Source of the DNA: Dryocola sp036489025
GTDB taxonomy: Bacteria; Pseudomonadota; Gammaproteobacteria; Enterobacterales; Enterobacteriaceae
NCBI GenBank assembly: GCA_036489025.1
Contig: DASXGN010000036.1
Location: 68,450 to 132,449 of the forward strand
Length of the DNA: 64,000 nucleotides
Reading direction: 5' to 3'
A program made the position numbers and the translations under genes. This document shows positions 18,070-27,258 of this stretch, piece after piece. The notes below the pieces were generated by a model. The model ran no database searches. It saw only the letters and a list, made by a program, of their open reading frames with translations, and was not told the DNA's origin. Position 1 is the first letter of the stretch, and each line of letters opens with the position of its first letter.

Positions 18070-18457
18070 GGCTCGCGCCCTTACGTTTCAGGCGCATTGC
18101 ACCAATCAACATCAATATCCAGCCGGCGAGGAAACTGACGCCGCCGACCGGTGTAACAAACGCCCACAGGCGTAAATGCGACAGCGCCAGGCAATAAAGA
18201 CTGCCGCTGAATAAGACGGTACCGAGCGCCATAAACACGCTGCTCCAGTAAAACCAAATGCTGATGCGGCGCTGCATCGCCACGGCGAGACCGAAAATAG
18301 CCAGCGTGTGAAACGCCTGGTATTCGAGACCCGTCTGGATCCAGCCCATCTCAACAACCCCGAGGGATTTGCTGAGCACGTGAGCCCCAAAGGCTCCGAG
18401 GGCAACAAAAATAAAGCCACTGATAGCGGTAAAAATCAGCATGAATCGGCTGGTCAT
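18062..18457 (-). CDS. ygdD: DUF423 family inner-membrane protein YgdD
   Basis: 131 residues, matching E. coli YgdD. Four hydrophobic helices; GAFGAHVL near residue 22 and YQAFHTLAIF near 46 are the DUF423 hallmarks. Function unknown. It is expressed ahead of rlmM, with an 8-base overlap. Confidence 0.92.
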   Translation of the reverse strand: MTSRFMLIFTAISGFIFVALGAFGAHVLSKSLGVVEMGWIQTGLEYQAFHTLAIFGLAVAMQRRISIWFYWSSVFMALGTVLFSGSLYCLALSHLRLWAFVTPVGGVSFLAGWILMLIGAMRLKRKGASHE

Positions 18458-18506
18458 GGTGTAACCCTAAATGTAAGGCGCAGCGTCGTGCCGCGCGAAG
18501 ATTTAC

Positions 18507-19424
18507 TTATTGATCGTAGCGAAAGCGGAATTTCTCTTGTTCGCTGGCGGCTTTGGCCAGGATCCACTGCCGGAATGCCGCTATTTTACCGAGTTCTGCC
18601 TGACTGTCATGACAAACCAGATAAAAGGCATTTTTACTCACCAGCACATCGTTAAACGGGCAGACCAGGCGGCCCGCTTCAATTTCCGACTGCGCCATCA
18701 CATTATTTGCCAGCGCAATACCCTGGCCGTGAATGGCAGCCTGCAAAACCATGGCGCTGTGGCTAAAAATGGGCCCCTGCTGCACATTAATATGGCTCAC
18801 GCCCAGCTGGCGCGTGTAAGTCTGCCAGTCCCGGCGCGAGGCGTCGTGCAATAAAGTGTGCCGGGCAAGATCTTCCGGCGTTTTGATCGGGTGGTCACCC
18901 GTAAGCAGCATCGGCGAGCAGACTGGCAGCAGGTATTCAGCGTACAATTTTTCTACTCGCAGGCCCGGCCAGTTGCCGCGGCCATAGAAAATAGCCACGT
19001 CGACATCGTCAGAAAGTTTATCCTCCTGACGGTCTACCGCCTGGATTCTGACATCGATTCCCGGATAAGCTGAGTTAAAGCTTGAAAGGCGAGGCACCAG
19101 CCAGTGGATGGCAAAACTGGGCAATAAACTCACCGTCAGCGCGCCTTTTGCGCTGCGAGCCTGCAGTTTTCTGGTCGCCTCGGTAAGCTGTGAAAAGATC
19201 TCTTTAATATCGAGATAATAGCTCTGCCCCTCTTCGGTAAGCAGCAGCGAACGGTTGCGGCGACGGAACAGTTTTAGCCCTAAAAAGTCCTCAAGGGACT
19301 TAATCTGGTGGCTAACTGCGGCCTGAGTGACGAATAACTCTTCGGCCGCCTTAGTAAAACTCAGGTGACGTGCGGCGGCATCAAAAACGCGTAATGCATT
19401 CAGAGGTGGCAAGCGCTTGGACAT
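18507..19424 (-). CDS. gcvA: LysR-type regulator GcvA
   Basis: 305 residues, as in E. coli. It activates the glycine cleavage operon and gcvB when glycine is present and represses otherwise together with GcvR. N-terminal winged HTH (LSFTKAAEELFVTQAAVSHQIKSLE, about 20-45) and a C-terminal effector domain. Divergent from gcvB, with the shared promoter in the 128-base gap. Confidence 0.95.
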   Translation of the reverse strand: MSKRLPPLNALRVFDAAARHLSFTKAAEELFVTQAAVSHQIKSLEDFLGLKLFRRRNRSLLLTEEGQSYYLDIKEIFSQLTEATRKLQARSAKGALTVSLLPSFAIHWLVPRLSSFNSAYPGIDVRIQAVDRQEDKLSDDVDVAIFYGRGNWPGLRVEKLYAEYLLPVCSPMLLTGDHPIKTPEDLARHTLLHDASRRDWQTYTRQLGVSHINVQQGPIFSHSAMVLQAAIHGQGIALANNVMAQSEIEAGRLVCPFNDVLVSKNAFYLVCHDSQAELGKIAAFRQWILAKAASEQEKFRFRYDQ

Positions 19425-19552
19425 AGTTGACAGGCTTAAATGTTAATGGCTGTTAACAAACAGGTTATCTTAATTAACCTATTAGTTTTTTTTATCTGAG
19501 CCATTATAAATTGTCCGTTGAGGATGCACCAGCAAATACCTATAGTGGCGGC

Positions 19553-19758
19553 ACTTCCTGAGCCGGAACGAAAAGTTGTCTGGAATGCGTGTTCTGGAGG
19601 GCTTTTGGCTTACGGTTGTGATGTTGTGTTGTTGTGTTTGCAATTGGTCTGGCATTCCAGACCCCGGTAGCTGAGCTACCCCTTTTTCACTTCCTGTACA
19701 TTTACCCTGTCTGTCCATAGTGATTAATGTAGCACCGCTTAAAGCGGTGCTTTTTTTT
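19553..19758 (+). ncRNA. gcvB: GcvB small RNA
   Basis: The plus strand from ACTTCCTGAGCCGG to the final T run follows E. coli GcvB along its length. The G/U-rich seed region TTGTGATGTTGTGTTGTTGT, the CACTTCCTGTACATTTACCC region and the terminator hairpin AGCACCGC/GCGGTGCT followed by eight T are all present. It represses many amino acid and peptide transporter mRNAs with Hfq. Length about 206 nt; ends by comparison. Confidence 0.96.
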
Positions 19759-19767
19759 GCACATTAT

Positions 19768-19995
19768 TTACTTGTCGAGTTCAACCATCTCTTTCACGTC
19801 AGTACGGTTTATCTGCTGCTTATTCCCGTTAGCGTCTTTGTACTGAATCATCCCTGTATCATTGTCAGTTTGCGGTTTCCCGTCGGCAATGATCGTGCGA
19901 CCGTCGTTAGTGTGCATGACATAGTTCGGGCTGGAACATGCTGCGAGTGCAAAAGTCATCATACATGCAGATACAATAGCGGCTGCCTTATTCAT
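19768..19995 (-). CDS. ygdI: Small lipoprotein YgdI
   Basis: 75 residues with a lipoprotein signal peptide and lipobox LAAC (Cys about 20), then a DUF903 domain (YVMHTNDGRTIIADGKPQ; IQYKDANGNKQQINRTDV). Outer-membrane lipoprotein of unknown role. A second DUF903 gene, ygdR, lies at 47948. It converges on gcvB with a ten-base gap. Confidence 0.93.
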   Translation of the reverse strand: MNKAAAIVSACMMTFALAACSSPNYVMHTNDGRTIIADGKPQTDNDTGMIQYKDANGNKQQINRTDVKEMVELDK

Positions 19996-20191
19996 AATTC
20001 TTCTCCTTGTACGTAGAGTTTAATGCTACTTAAATCTCTTCTGCTTACAGGCGGAAACCTTCGCCCAACATTATTCAGCATAACTCTCTTTTGTAACTTT
20101 GCCAGGTTAAGCAGATTATTCCGATACTTACGCGCGCCTTGTGCGCTCCTCAGAAATGCGCCACGATCTAGGGATTGAAACGAGGACAACC

Positions 20192-21397
20192 ATGAAAGCA
20201 TTCAACCCCGCCGGTTTCCGCAGCCAGTTCCCCGCGCTGGCCGATGCCGGCGTTTATCTGGACAGCGCGGCAACCGCTTTAAAACCTCTGGCTGTGATAG
20301 AAGCCAGCCAGCAGTTCTATAGCCTGAGCGCGGGCAACGTACATCGTAGCCAGTTTCCTACGGCCCAGCGCCTCACCGCCCGTTATGAGGCCGCCCGCGA
20401 CAGCGTAGCCAGCCTGCTCAATGCCCCGTCAGGTAAAGACATTATCTGGACGCGCGGCACCACCGAAGCCATAAACCTGGTGGCCCAGTGCTATGCCCGC
20501 CCGCGCCTGAAGGCCGGAGATGAAATCATCATCAGCGAAGCAGAACATCACGCGAACTTTGTCCCGTGGCTGATGGTTGCCGAGCAAACCGGGGCCACTA
20601 TCGTCAGGCTGCCGATTGGTAAAGATTATCTGGCCGATCTTACTCTTCTGCCGTCATTGCTGAACGCACGCACGCGCATTCTGGCGCTGGGGCAAATGTC
20701 CAACGTCACCGGCGGCTGTCCGGATCTGGCAAAAGCCATAGCGCTCGCGCACGGCGTAGGCGCGGTGGTGATGGTCGACGGCGCTCAGGGAATTGTTCAC
20801 TGCCCGCCGGACGTCCAGGCTCTGAATATTGATTTCTATGCGTTTTCCGCGCACAAACTCTATGGCCCAACCGGTATTGGCGCGCTATATGGAAAGACGG
20901 AGCTGCTTGCGCAAATGTCCCCCTGGCTGGGCGGCGGTAAGATGATCGCTCACGTCTCGTTCGAAGGTTTTAAAACTCAGGCCGTACCTTATCGGTTTGA
21001 AGCCGGGACGCCCAACGTTGCCGGCGTCATTGGTTTGAGCGCTGCGCTTGAGTGGCTTGAAGAGATTGACGTGGCTGAAGCAGAAAATTACAGCCGCGGC
21101 CTGGCCACCCTGGCCGAAGCCGAGCTGGCAAAGCGCCCGGGCTTTCGCAGCTTCCGCTGTCAGGATTCAAGCCTGCTGGCCTTTGATTTCGCAGGCGTTC
21201 ACCATAGCGATATGGTCACTCTGCTGGCGGAGTCGGGTATTGCTCTACGCGCCGGTCAGCACTGCGCGCAGCCGCTGCTGGCGGCACTTGGCGTCAGCGG
21301 TACGCTGCGCGCTTCTTTTGCCCCATACAACACGCAAAGCGACGTTGACGCGCTGATCAAAGCCGTCGACAGCGCCCTGGATATCCTGGTGGATTAA
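20192..21397 (+). CDS. csdA: Cysteine desulfurase CsdA
   Basis: 401 residues, group II cysteine desulfurase (E. coli 401). PLP lysine in AFSAHKLYGPTGIGALYG near 222 and the persulfide cysteine in GQHCAQPLL near 358. It passes sulfur to CsdE. The start at 20192 (MKAFNPAGFRS) has GAGGA eight bases upstream; a frame from 20141 adds 17 unmatched residues. Confidence 0.95.
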   Translation: MKAFNPAGFRSQFPALADAGVYLDSAATALKPLAVIEASQQFYSLSAGNVHRSQFPTAQRLTARYEAARDSVASLLNAPSGKDIIWTRGTTEAINLVAQCYARPRLKAGDEIIISEAEHHANFVPWLMVAEQTGATIVRLPIGKDYLADLTLLPSLLNARTRILALGQMSNVTGGCPDLAKAIALAHGVGAVVMVDGAQGIVHCPPDVQALNIDFYAFSAHKLYGPTGIGALYGKTELLAQMSPWLGGGKMIAHVSFEGFKTQAVPYRFEAGTPNVAGVIGLSAALEWLEEIDVAEAENYSRGLATLAEAELAKRPGFRSFRCQDSSLLAFDFAGVHHSDMVTLLAESGIALRAGQHCAQPLLAALGVSGTLRASFAPYNTQSDVDALIKAVDSALDILVD

Positions 21398-21841
21398 ATG
21401 ACGAGTGAATTTTTAGTCGGCCATCCGTTTGGCAGCACGATTACCGCACAATCGCTGCGCGACATTTTTGCGCCGCTGAAGCAGTGGGAAGATAAGTATC
21501 GCCAGCTCATTATGTTAGGTAAACAGCTGCCCAGCCTTCCCGCCGAGCTTAAACGCGAAGAAATTGAAATTGCAGGCTGTGAAAACCGCGTCTGGCTCGG
21601 ACACCAGCGCCAGCCGGACGGCGCGCTGCATTTTTACGGCGATAGTGAAGGAAGAATCGTTCGCGGCCTGCTTGCCGTGCTGCTCACCTCGGTCGAAGGC
21701 AAAACGGCGGCGGAGCTGCGAAACTCAGACCCGCTGGCGCTATTCGATGAGCTGGGGCTTCGCCACCAGCTGAGCGCCTCAAGGAGCAGCGGGCTGGCGT
21801 CACTGGCGGAAGCCGTAAAAGAAGCGGCGAAAGAGGTTTGA
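21398..21841 (+). CDS. csdE: Sulfur acceptor CsdE
   Basis: 147 residues, SufE-like. The acceptor cysteine is in EIAGCENRVWLG near residue 61. The ATG follows the csdA stop directly, so the two are translated as a pair. With TcdA next door, the E. coli CSD system links sulfur mobilisation to formation of cyclic t6A in tRNA. Confidence 0.95.
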   Translation: MTSEFLVGHPFGSTITAQSLRDIFAPLKQWEDKYRQLIMLGKQLPSLPAELKREEIEIAGCENRVWLGHQRQPDGALHFYGDSEGRIVRGLLAVLLTSVEGKTAAELRNSDPLALFDELGLRHQLSASRSSGLASLAEAVKEAAKEV

Positions 21842-21849
21842 TTCGAGCG

Positions 21850-21874
21850 GTGGATAACGCCGAACGTTATCCAC
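21850..21874. terminator. Perfect hairpin between csdE and tcdA
   Basis: GTGGATAACG and CGTTATCCAC form a 10-bp stem with a CCGAA loop just after the csdE stop. T runs are weak on both sides, so it may be a processed end rather than a classic terminator. Confidence 0.5.
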
Positions 21875-21895
21875 TCTTCGATGACGGGCTGTGAA

Positions 21896-22696
21896 TTAGC
21901 GTTTGGCCTTCGCCATCATCTTCTTAAGCACGTGGGAAACCGCCACAAAGCCAAAGCTGGCGGTGACCATCGTTGCCGCCCCAAAACCGGACGCGCAGTC
22001 CATGCGTTTCGGGCCGTCGGCGGTGCTTTTCGCCGCGCAAACCGAGCCGTCCGCCTGCGGATAAACCAGCGCTTCGGTAGAAAAAACGCAGTCCACGCCC
22101 AGCTTGCCCTTGCTGTTCTTCACCACGCCAAAGTCGCTCTTTAATCTTTCACGCAGCTTTGCCGCCAGCGGATCCTGAATAGTTTTCGCCAGATCGCTGA
22201 CCTGGATCTGCGTCGGATCGATTTGCCCGCCTGCGCCGCCGGTTGTCACCAAAGGGATCTTATTGCGGCGGCAGTATGAAATCAGCGCCGCCTTCGGGCG
22301 CACGCTGTCGATGGCGTCAATCACATAGCTGAAGCCCTGGCTCAAAAGCTGCGCGGCATTATCGGCGGTAATAAAATCGTCTACCACCGTGACCCGGCAT
22401 TGCGGATTAATTTCGCGAATGCGGGCGGCCATCACTTCGGTTTTAGCCTGGCCTACGGTATCGCGCAGCGCGTGGATCTGGCGGTTAGTGTTGGTTACGC
22501 ACACGTCGTCCATATCGATAAGCGTAATTGCCCCTATTCCGGTACGCGCCAGCGCCTCTGCCGCCCAGGAGCCGACGCCGCCAATCCCGATCACGCACAC
22601 GTGTGCGTCAGCAAAAAGTTGCAGCGCGTCACGCCCGTACAAACGGGCTGTGCCGCCAAAGCGTTGCAGCCAGGCATCGGTCAGAACTACAGACAT
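21896..22696 (-). CDS. tcdA: tRNA threonylcarbamoyladenosine dehydratase TcdA
   Basis: 266 residues (E. coli 268), E1/ThiF-like. It uses ATP to cyclise t6A37 to ct6A in ANN-decoding tRNAs. The ATP-binding loop is IGIGGVGSWAAEAL near residue 35, with CRRNKIPLVTTGGAGG further on. The start at 22696 (MSVVLTDAWLQRF) was chosen over the long frame from 22783, whose first 29 residues have no counterpart; a GAGGATAAAGTA segment lies upstream. Confidence 0.95.
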   Translation of the reverse strand: MSVVLTDAWLQRFGGTARLYGRDALQLFADAHVCVIGIGGVGSWAAEALARTGIGAITLIDMDDVCVTNTNRQIHALRDTVGQAKTEVMAARIREINPQCRVTVVDDFITADNAAQLLSQGFSYVIDAIDSVRPKAALISYCRRNKIPLVTTGGAGGQIDPTQIQVSDLAKTIQDPLAAKLRERLKSDFGVVKNSKGKLGVDCVFSTEALVYPQADGSVCAAKSTADGPKRMDCASGFGAATMVTASFGFVAVSHVLKKMMAKAKR

Positions 22697-22792
22697 TACT
22701 TTATCCTCGGGAAAATCTTTGCAGGAATGAATCTTGACTCGACTTGCAGCGAGCGGGCTGATTATACAGCCCGCAGAGCACAAACAGGAGGG

Positions 22793-23893
22793 CTAACCGC
22801 TGAATACGTTGCTGCCGGTGCCGGGGGCGTTTTTCAGTACCCAGACGCGGCCATAGTGGTTGTACCAACCCGCGCGGTGCCCGGCATCCGGGCCAATCCC
22901 CTGATAAATATCGAAGTGCTGCCCTTTAATCGCCCCGCCGACGTCCAGCGCAACCATAACGCGCAGCTCATATTGCCCGCTGAATTTGCCGTTATTATCC
23001 AGCAGCGGAACTTCTGCCAGCAGCGTGGTGCCCGCAGGAATAATTGAGCGATCCGATGCCACCGAGGCGCGGCCAATCAGCGGTACGGCGCTCGCACCTT
23101 TCACCGGTGCGAAACTTGCTGGCTTAAAGAAGACGAAGGAAGGATTCTGCTCCAGCAGCTCCTGCACTTCGGCCTGGCTGTGGGTTTCCCCCCAGTGGCG
23201 AATCGCCTGCATCGACATATCTTCTTTTTTAACTTCGCCGCGATCGATAAGCACTTTGCCAATGCTGCGGTACGCGTGGCCGTTTTTGCCCGAGTAGCCG
23301 AAGAAGGTGAGCGGCTGTCCGTCGCCAAAATCGATATAGCCGCTGCCCTGCACGTCCATAATGAAGTTGTCCATCAGCGAATTGCTGTAGGCGAGGATAT
23401 AGCTGTCGCTCAGCGCGCCGCTGTAGATTTCCGCGCGCGAAGGCAGGCGCCCACGTTTAGGGGGCATGCGGTAAATAGGGTACTGGAACTCGCCCTGGCG
23501 GGTATAGCGGGCCTGCACAACCGGCGTGTAGTAGCCGGTAAACTGGACGTTACCGTAGTTATCCGCCCCTTCCATCTGCCAGGCATCAAGGCCGTACTGT
23601 TTTAGCTGGCGAGTATCGCCGCCGGCGCGCAGCCACTGCTGAACCGAACTGTAAACGTCGCTTTTGCTATTAAAGAGGCGCGGTGAAGCGGAGCGAATCT
23701 GGTTAACCTGTTCGGCAAAGTCGCCGCCGTTAATTGGCGCGCCAACCGCATCGGGCTGGTTAACCAGCGAGAAAGGCTGGGAGAACTTGCCGTCTTTATA
23801 CTGCTGGCCTTTATCGGTCGGTTTGGACGAACACGCGGCCAGTACCGCCACCATCACGCCCGTTACAATGTACTTCATCCAGCTTTCTTTCAT
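22793..23893 (-). CDS. mltA: Membrane-bound lytic transglycosylase A MltA
   Basis: 366 residues (E. coli 365). Outer-membrane lipoprotein that cleaves murein glycan strands to anhydromuropeptides. Lipobox LAAC with Cys about 21, MltA domain with YRSIGKVLIDRGE and the C-terminal 3D domain (VALDVGGAIKGQHFDIYQG) holding the catalytic aspartate. Transcribed away from the tRNA genes. Confidence 0.95.
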   Translation of the reverse strand: MKESWMKYIVTGVMVAVLAACSSKPTDKGQQYKDGKFSQPFSLVNQPDAVGAPINGGDFAEQVNQIRSASPRLFNSKSDVYSSVQQWLRAGGDTRQLKQYGLDAWQMEGADNYGNVQFTGYYTPVVQARYTRQGEFQYPIYRMPPKRGRLPSRAEIYSGALSDSYILAYSNSLMDNFIMDVQGSGYIDFGDGQPLTFFGYSGKNGHAYRSIGKVLIDRGEVKKEDMSMQAIRHWGETHSQAEVQELLEQNPSFVFFKPASFAPVKGASAVPLIGRASVASDRSIIPAGTTLLAEVPLLDNNGKFSGQYELRVMVALDVGGAIKGQHFDIYQGIGPDAGHRAGWYNHYGRVWVLKNAPGTGSNVFSG

Positions 23894-24060
23894 TTACTGC
23901 CTCACCCAGGTTATGCCGCTAAACGCCACGCGAAGATAGCAAACGCGCCGCCAGAATTAAATGCGTTGCGCATGAGGCGCAACAGATGCGTACAAAAAAC
24001 AAACAGAAAGCCGTAATTTTCAACAACCTGTGACAAAATAAGCATTTTTTAAAAAAAGGG

Positions 24061-24101
24061 TTGCATCAAAAAGCGAGCAGAGTATAGTGCGCATCCACGG
24101 A
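24061..24101 (+). promoter_or_regulatory. Promoter of the initiator tRNA genes
   Basis: TTGCAT, a 16-base spacer and TATAGT, followed by a GCGC discriminator typical of stringently controlled stable RNA promoters, directly before the first tRNA. Confidence 0.7.
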
Positions 24102-24178
<77 letters not shown>

Positions 24179-24243
24179 ACTTAAGTCGCTGAGTTCTCGC
24201 GCAATGGTGAAAACCATTTGGGAAGTAAAAAGCAGTATTCGGA

Positions 24244-24320
<77 letters not shown>

Positions 24321-24326
24321 ACTTTT

Positions 24327-24352
24327 AAAGCACCTTTCAGGGTGCTTTTTTT
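24327..24352 (+). terminator. Terminator of the initiator tRNA operon
   Basis: AAAGCACC and GGTGCTTT form a stem, followed by a seven-base T run, six bases after the second tRNA. Confidence 0.85.
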
Positions 24353-24398
24353 GTATCTGAAATTTGAGTTTTCTTGCATTCAAAGGCGAAAACGGCGC

Positions 24399-25649
24399 TT
24401 ATCCACGCCGTGCTAAAGTCGCGCCATCGGCAAAATAGGCTTTTATCCCCGCCAGAATAGATTCAGCCACTTCCTGCTGGAATGTGGCCGTGCGCAGCTT
24501 ACGCTCTTCCTCAACGTTGCTTAAAAACGCCGTTTCCACAAGAATCGACGGAATATCCGGCGCTTTCAGCACCGCAAACCCGGCCTGATCGACGCTGTTT
24601 TTGTGCAGCTTATTCACGCGCCCGAGCCGGGTAAGCACTTCTTTGCCGAATTTCAGGCTGTCGTTAATGGTGAGCGACTGCACCATATCAAACATGGTGT
24701 GATCGAGATAGCGGTCCCCGCTCTTGCTCACCCCACCGATTAAATCCGCGGCGTTCTGCGTTTGGGCGAGGAATTTCGCCGCGGTACTGGTTGCCCCCTT
24801 GGTTGAAAGAGCGAATACCGAAGAGCCGCGAGCAGCCCCGCTGGTAAACGCATCCGCATGAATCGAAACAAAAAGATCGGCCCGCTGTTTCTGGGCTTTG
24901 GCAACGCGTACTTTCAGCGGGATGAACACATCCTCGTTGCGCGTCATGTACGCCTTCATGTTTCCTTCTTTATCGATCAGCGCTTTCAGCCGCCGCGCAA
25001 TCTTCAGCACGATATCCTTTTCACGGGTTTTATTCGGCCCGATAGCCCCCGGATCTTCCCCACCGTGGCCGGGATCGAGCATGATAACTATCGGCCTGTC
25101 GCGCCCTGCCTTACCCGGTTTTGGCCCCTGCTCGGCTGGCATCTTCTTATCCAGATCGCCGTTGTTATAATCTTCCAGCAGCGCAAGCAGCGGATCCTGC
25201 TCGTTATTCATATTGGCCGGGTAAAGATCCATCACCAGACGCTCTTTAAATTCCGCCACCGGGGCCAGCGCAAACAGATGCGGTGTTACATTCTGTTTCA
25301 GTTCAAAAACCATGCGCACGGTTTTTGGATCGAACTGCCCGACGCGGGCGGACTTAATAAAGGGATCGTCCGCGCGGATCTGCGTGCCAACGCCCTTCAG
25401 CACCGAGTTAAGATTGACCCCTTCAATGTCCACCACCACGCGTTGCGGATTGCTCAAGGCAAACTGCTTATATTTCAGCAGGTGGTTGGATTCCAGCGTC
25501 ACGCGAGTATAAGACGAGGCCGGCCAGACGCGCACGGCGACCACCTGGCTTGAAGCGGCCAGACCAACCTGGCTTACGCTCAATAACCACATGGCACCCG
25601 CGCCCTGCAGCAAACGGCGGCGGCTAATAGGGGAACTGGAATCTGACAT
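24399..25649 (-). CDS. amiC: N-acetylmuramoyl-L-alanine amidase AmiC
   Basis: 416 residues (E. coli 417). Periplasmic zinc amidase that splits septal murein for cell separation; in E. coli it is activated by NlpD. Twin-arginine signal peptide (SRRRLLQGAGAMWLLSVSQ), AMIN domain about 35-170, then Amidase_3 with MLDPGHGGEDPG, SIHADAF and VETAFLSN carrying zinc ligands and the catalytic glutamate. Confidence 0.95.
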   Translation of the reverse strand: MSDSSSPISRRRLLQGAGAMWLLSVSQVGLAASSQVVAVRVWPASSYTRVTLESNHLLKYKQFALSNPQRVVVDIEGVNLNSVLKGVGTQIRADDPFIKSARVGQFDPKTVRMVFELKQNVTPHLFALAPVAEFKERLVMDLYPANMNNEQDPLLALLEDYNNGDLDKKMPAEQGPKPGKAGRDRPIVIMLDPGHGGEDPGAIGPNKTREKDIVLKIARRLKALIDKEGNMKAYMTRNEDVFIPLKVRVAKAQKQRADLFVSIHADAFTSGAARGSSVFALSTKGATSTAAKFLAQTQNAADLIGGVSKSGDRYLDHTMFDMVQSLTINDSLKFGKEVLTRLGRVNKLHKNSVDQAGFAVLKAPDIPSILVETAFLSNVEEERKLRTATFQQEVAESILAGIKAYFADGATLARRG

Positions 25650-25831
25650 GCATCTCCTGGACGACTACTTTTAAGAATAATCCGCATTGGTTCTTTTTTT
25701 GAGCCGAAAACTTTAGCGAATCACGCCCTTACTGTCATCCTTAAATAGGTAAACTTTCTCAAACGTTTACGATAGTCCCGCTGCGCAAAAATATTCAGTT
25801 TCCGAAAATTGCTGCTTGCACGGCGCATCAT

Positions 25832-25870
25832 AAAAGAATAAAAATACACAAATTACGAATAATCATGCAA
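25832..25870 (+). promoter_or_regulatory. Pair of ARG boxes upstream of argA
   Basis: Two 18-base AT-rich segments three bases apart, the second TTACGAATAATCATGCAA close to the ArgR consensus and the first weaker. They sit 13 to 51 bases before the argA start, as expected for arginine repression. Confidence 0.65.
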
Positions 25871-25882
25871 TGAGGGTTTGCC

Positions 25883-27214
25883 GTGGTGAAGGAACGTAGA
25901 ACCGAACTGGTACAGGGATTCCGCCATTCTGTTCCCTATATAAATGCCCATCGGGGAAAAACGTTTGTCATTATGCTCGGCGGCGAAGCCATTGAGCATG
26001 AAAACTTCTCGAGCATCGTCAACGATATTGGGCTGCTGCACAGCCTGGGCATTCGCCTGGTGGTGGTGTATGGCGCACGCCCGCAGATTGACGCCAATCT
26101 CGCCGCCCATCATCACGAGCCTGTGTATCACAAATATACCCGCGTCACCGATGCCAAAACGCTGGAGCTGGTCAAACAGGCAGCCGGGCTTTTGCAGCTC
26201 GACATCACCGCCCGCCTTTCCATGAGCCTCGGCAATACTCCGCTACAGGGCGCGCATATCAATGTGGTCAGCGGCAACTTTATTATTGCTCAGCCGCTCG
26301 GCGTGGATGACGGCATCGACTACTGCCACAGCGGGCGCATTCGCCGCATCGACGAAGAGGCTATTCACCGCCAGCTTGATAACGGAGCCATTGTCCTGCT
26401 GGGGCCGGTTGCCGTTTCGGTCACCGGCGAAAGCTTCAACCTGACGTCGGAAGAAGTCGCTACGCAGCTGGCAGTGAAGCTGAAAGCCGAAAAAATGATT
26501 GGCTTTTGCTCCTCGCAGGGCGCCACAGATGAACTGGGCAATATTATCTCCGAGCTCTTCCCGAACGATGCCCAGAAGCGCGTTGAAGAGCTGGAAAGCG
26601 CCGGGGATTATCATTCCGGCACCGTACGTTTCCTGCGCGGCGCGGTGAAAGCCTGCCGCAGCGGCGTGCGTCGCAGCCACCTAATCAGCTACCAGGAAGA
26701 CGGTGCGCTGCTGCAGGAGCTCTTCTCCCGCGACGGCATCGGCACGCAAATCGTGATGGAAAGCGCCGAGCAAATCCGTCGCGCCACCATCAATGATATC
26801 GGCGGCATTCTGGAGCTGATTCGTCCGCTTGAGCAGCAGGGAATTCTGGTACGCCGCTCCCGCGAGCAGCTGGAAATGGAGATAGACAAATTTACGATTA
26901 TCCAGCGTGACAACCTGACCATCGCCTGCGCCGCGCTGTATCCGTTCCAGGAAGAAGGCATCGGCGAAATGGCCTGCGTCGCTGTCCATCCGGATTATCG
27001 CAGCTCATCGCGAGGTGAAGTCCTGCTGCAGCGCATCGCTACTCAGGCGCGGCAGATGGGCTTAAGCAAGCTGTTCGTGCTGACCACACGCAGCATCCAC
27101 TGGTTCCAGGAACGCGGCTTTACGCCGGTGGACGTGGATCTGCTGCCGGAAAGCAAAAAAGAGATGTACAACTATCAGCGTCGCTCGAAAATCCTGATGG
27201 CCGACCTGGCCTGA
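25883..27214 (+). CDS. argA: N-acetylglutamate synthase ArgA
   Basis: 443 residues, the E. coli length. It makes N-acetylglutamate, the first step of arginine synthesis. Amino-acid-kinase-like domain (VIMLGGEAIEHENF, about 25-290) that binds inhibitory arginine, then a GNAT domain (MACVAVHPDYRSSSRGEVLL near 370). Translation starts at GTG, with a second GTG next; the protein N-terminus MVKERRTELVQGF matches E. coli from the first. Confidence 0.95.
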   Translation: MVKERRTELVQGFRHSVPYINAHRGKTFVIMLGGEAIEHENFSSIVNDIGLLHSLGIRLVVVYGARPQIDANLAAHHHEPVYHKYTRVTDAKTLELVKQAAGLLQLDITARLSMSLGNTPLQGAHINVVSGNFIIAQPLGVDDGIDYCHSGRIRRIDEEAIHRQLDNGAIVLLGPVAVSVTGESFNLTSEEVATQLAVKLKAEKMIGFCSSQGATDELGNIISELFPNDAQKRVEELESAGDYHSGTVRFLRGAVKACRSGVRRSHLISYQEDGALLQELFSRDGIGTQIVMESAEQIRRATINDIGGILELIRPLEQQGILVRRSREQLEMEIDKFTIIQRDNLTIACAALYPFQEEGIGEMACVAVHPDYRSSSRGEVLLQRIATQARQMGLSKLFVLTTRSIHWFQERGFTPVDVDLLPESKKEMYNYQRRSKILMADLA

Positions 27215-27223
27215 TCTCACTCA

Positions 27224-27253
27224 TGCCGACCCTCTCCTGTGAGAGGGTCAGGC
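27224..27253. terminator. Bidirectional hairpin between argA and recD
   Basis: GACCCTCTC and GAGAGGGTC pair perfectly around CTGT, extended by TGCC/GGCA with one bulge, and followed by AAAAA (T run on the minus strand). It also resembles the CCCTCTCC intergenic repeat near 16.9 kb. Confidence 0.7.
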
Positions 27254-27258
27254 AAAAA

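Noticed and set aside
19482..19718. A 78-codon minus-strand frame over gcvB
   Set aside because: It is antisense to the well-matched GcvB RNA.
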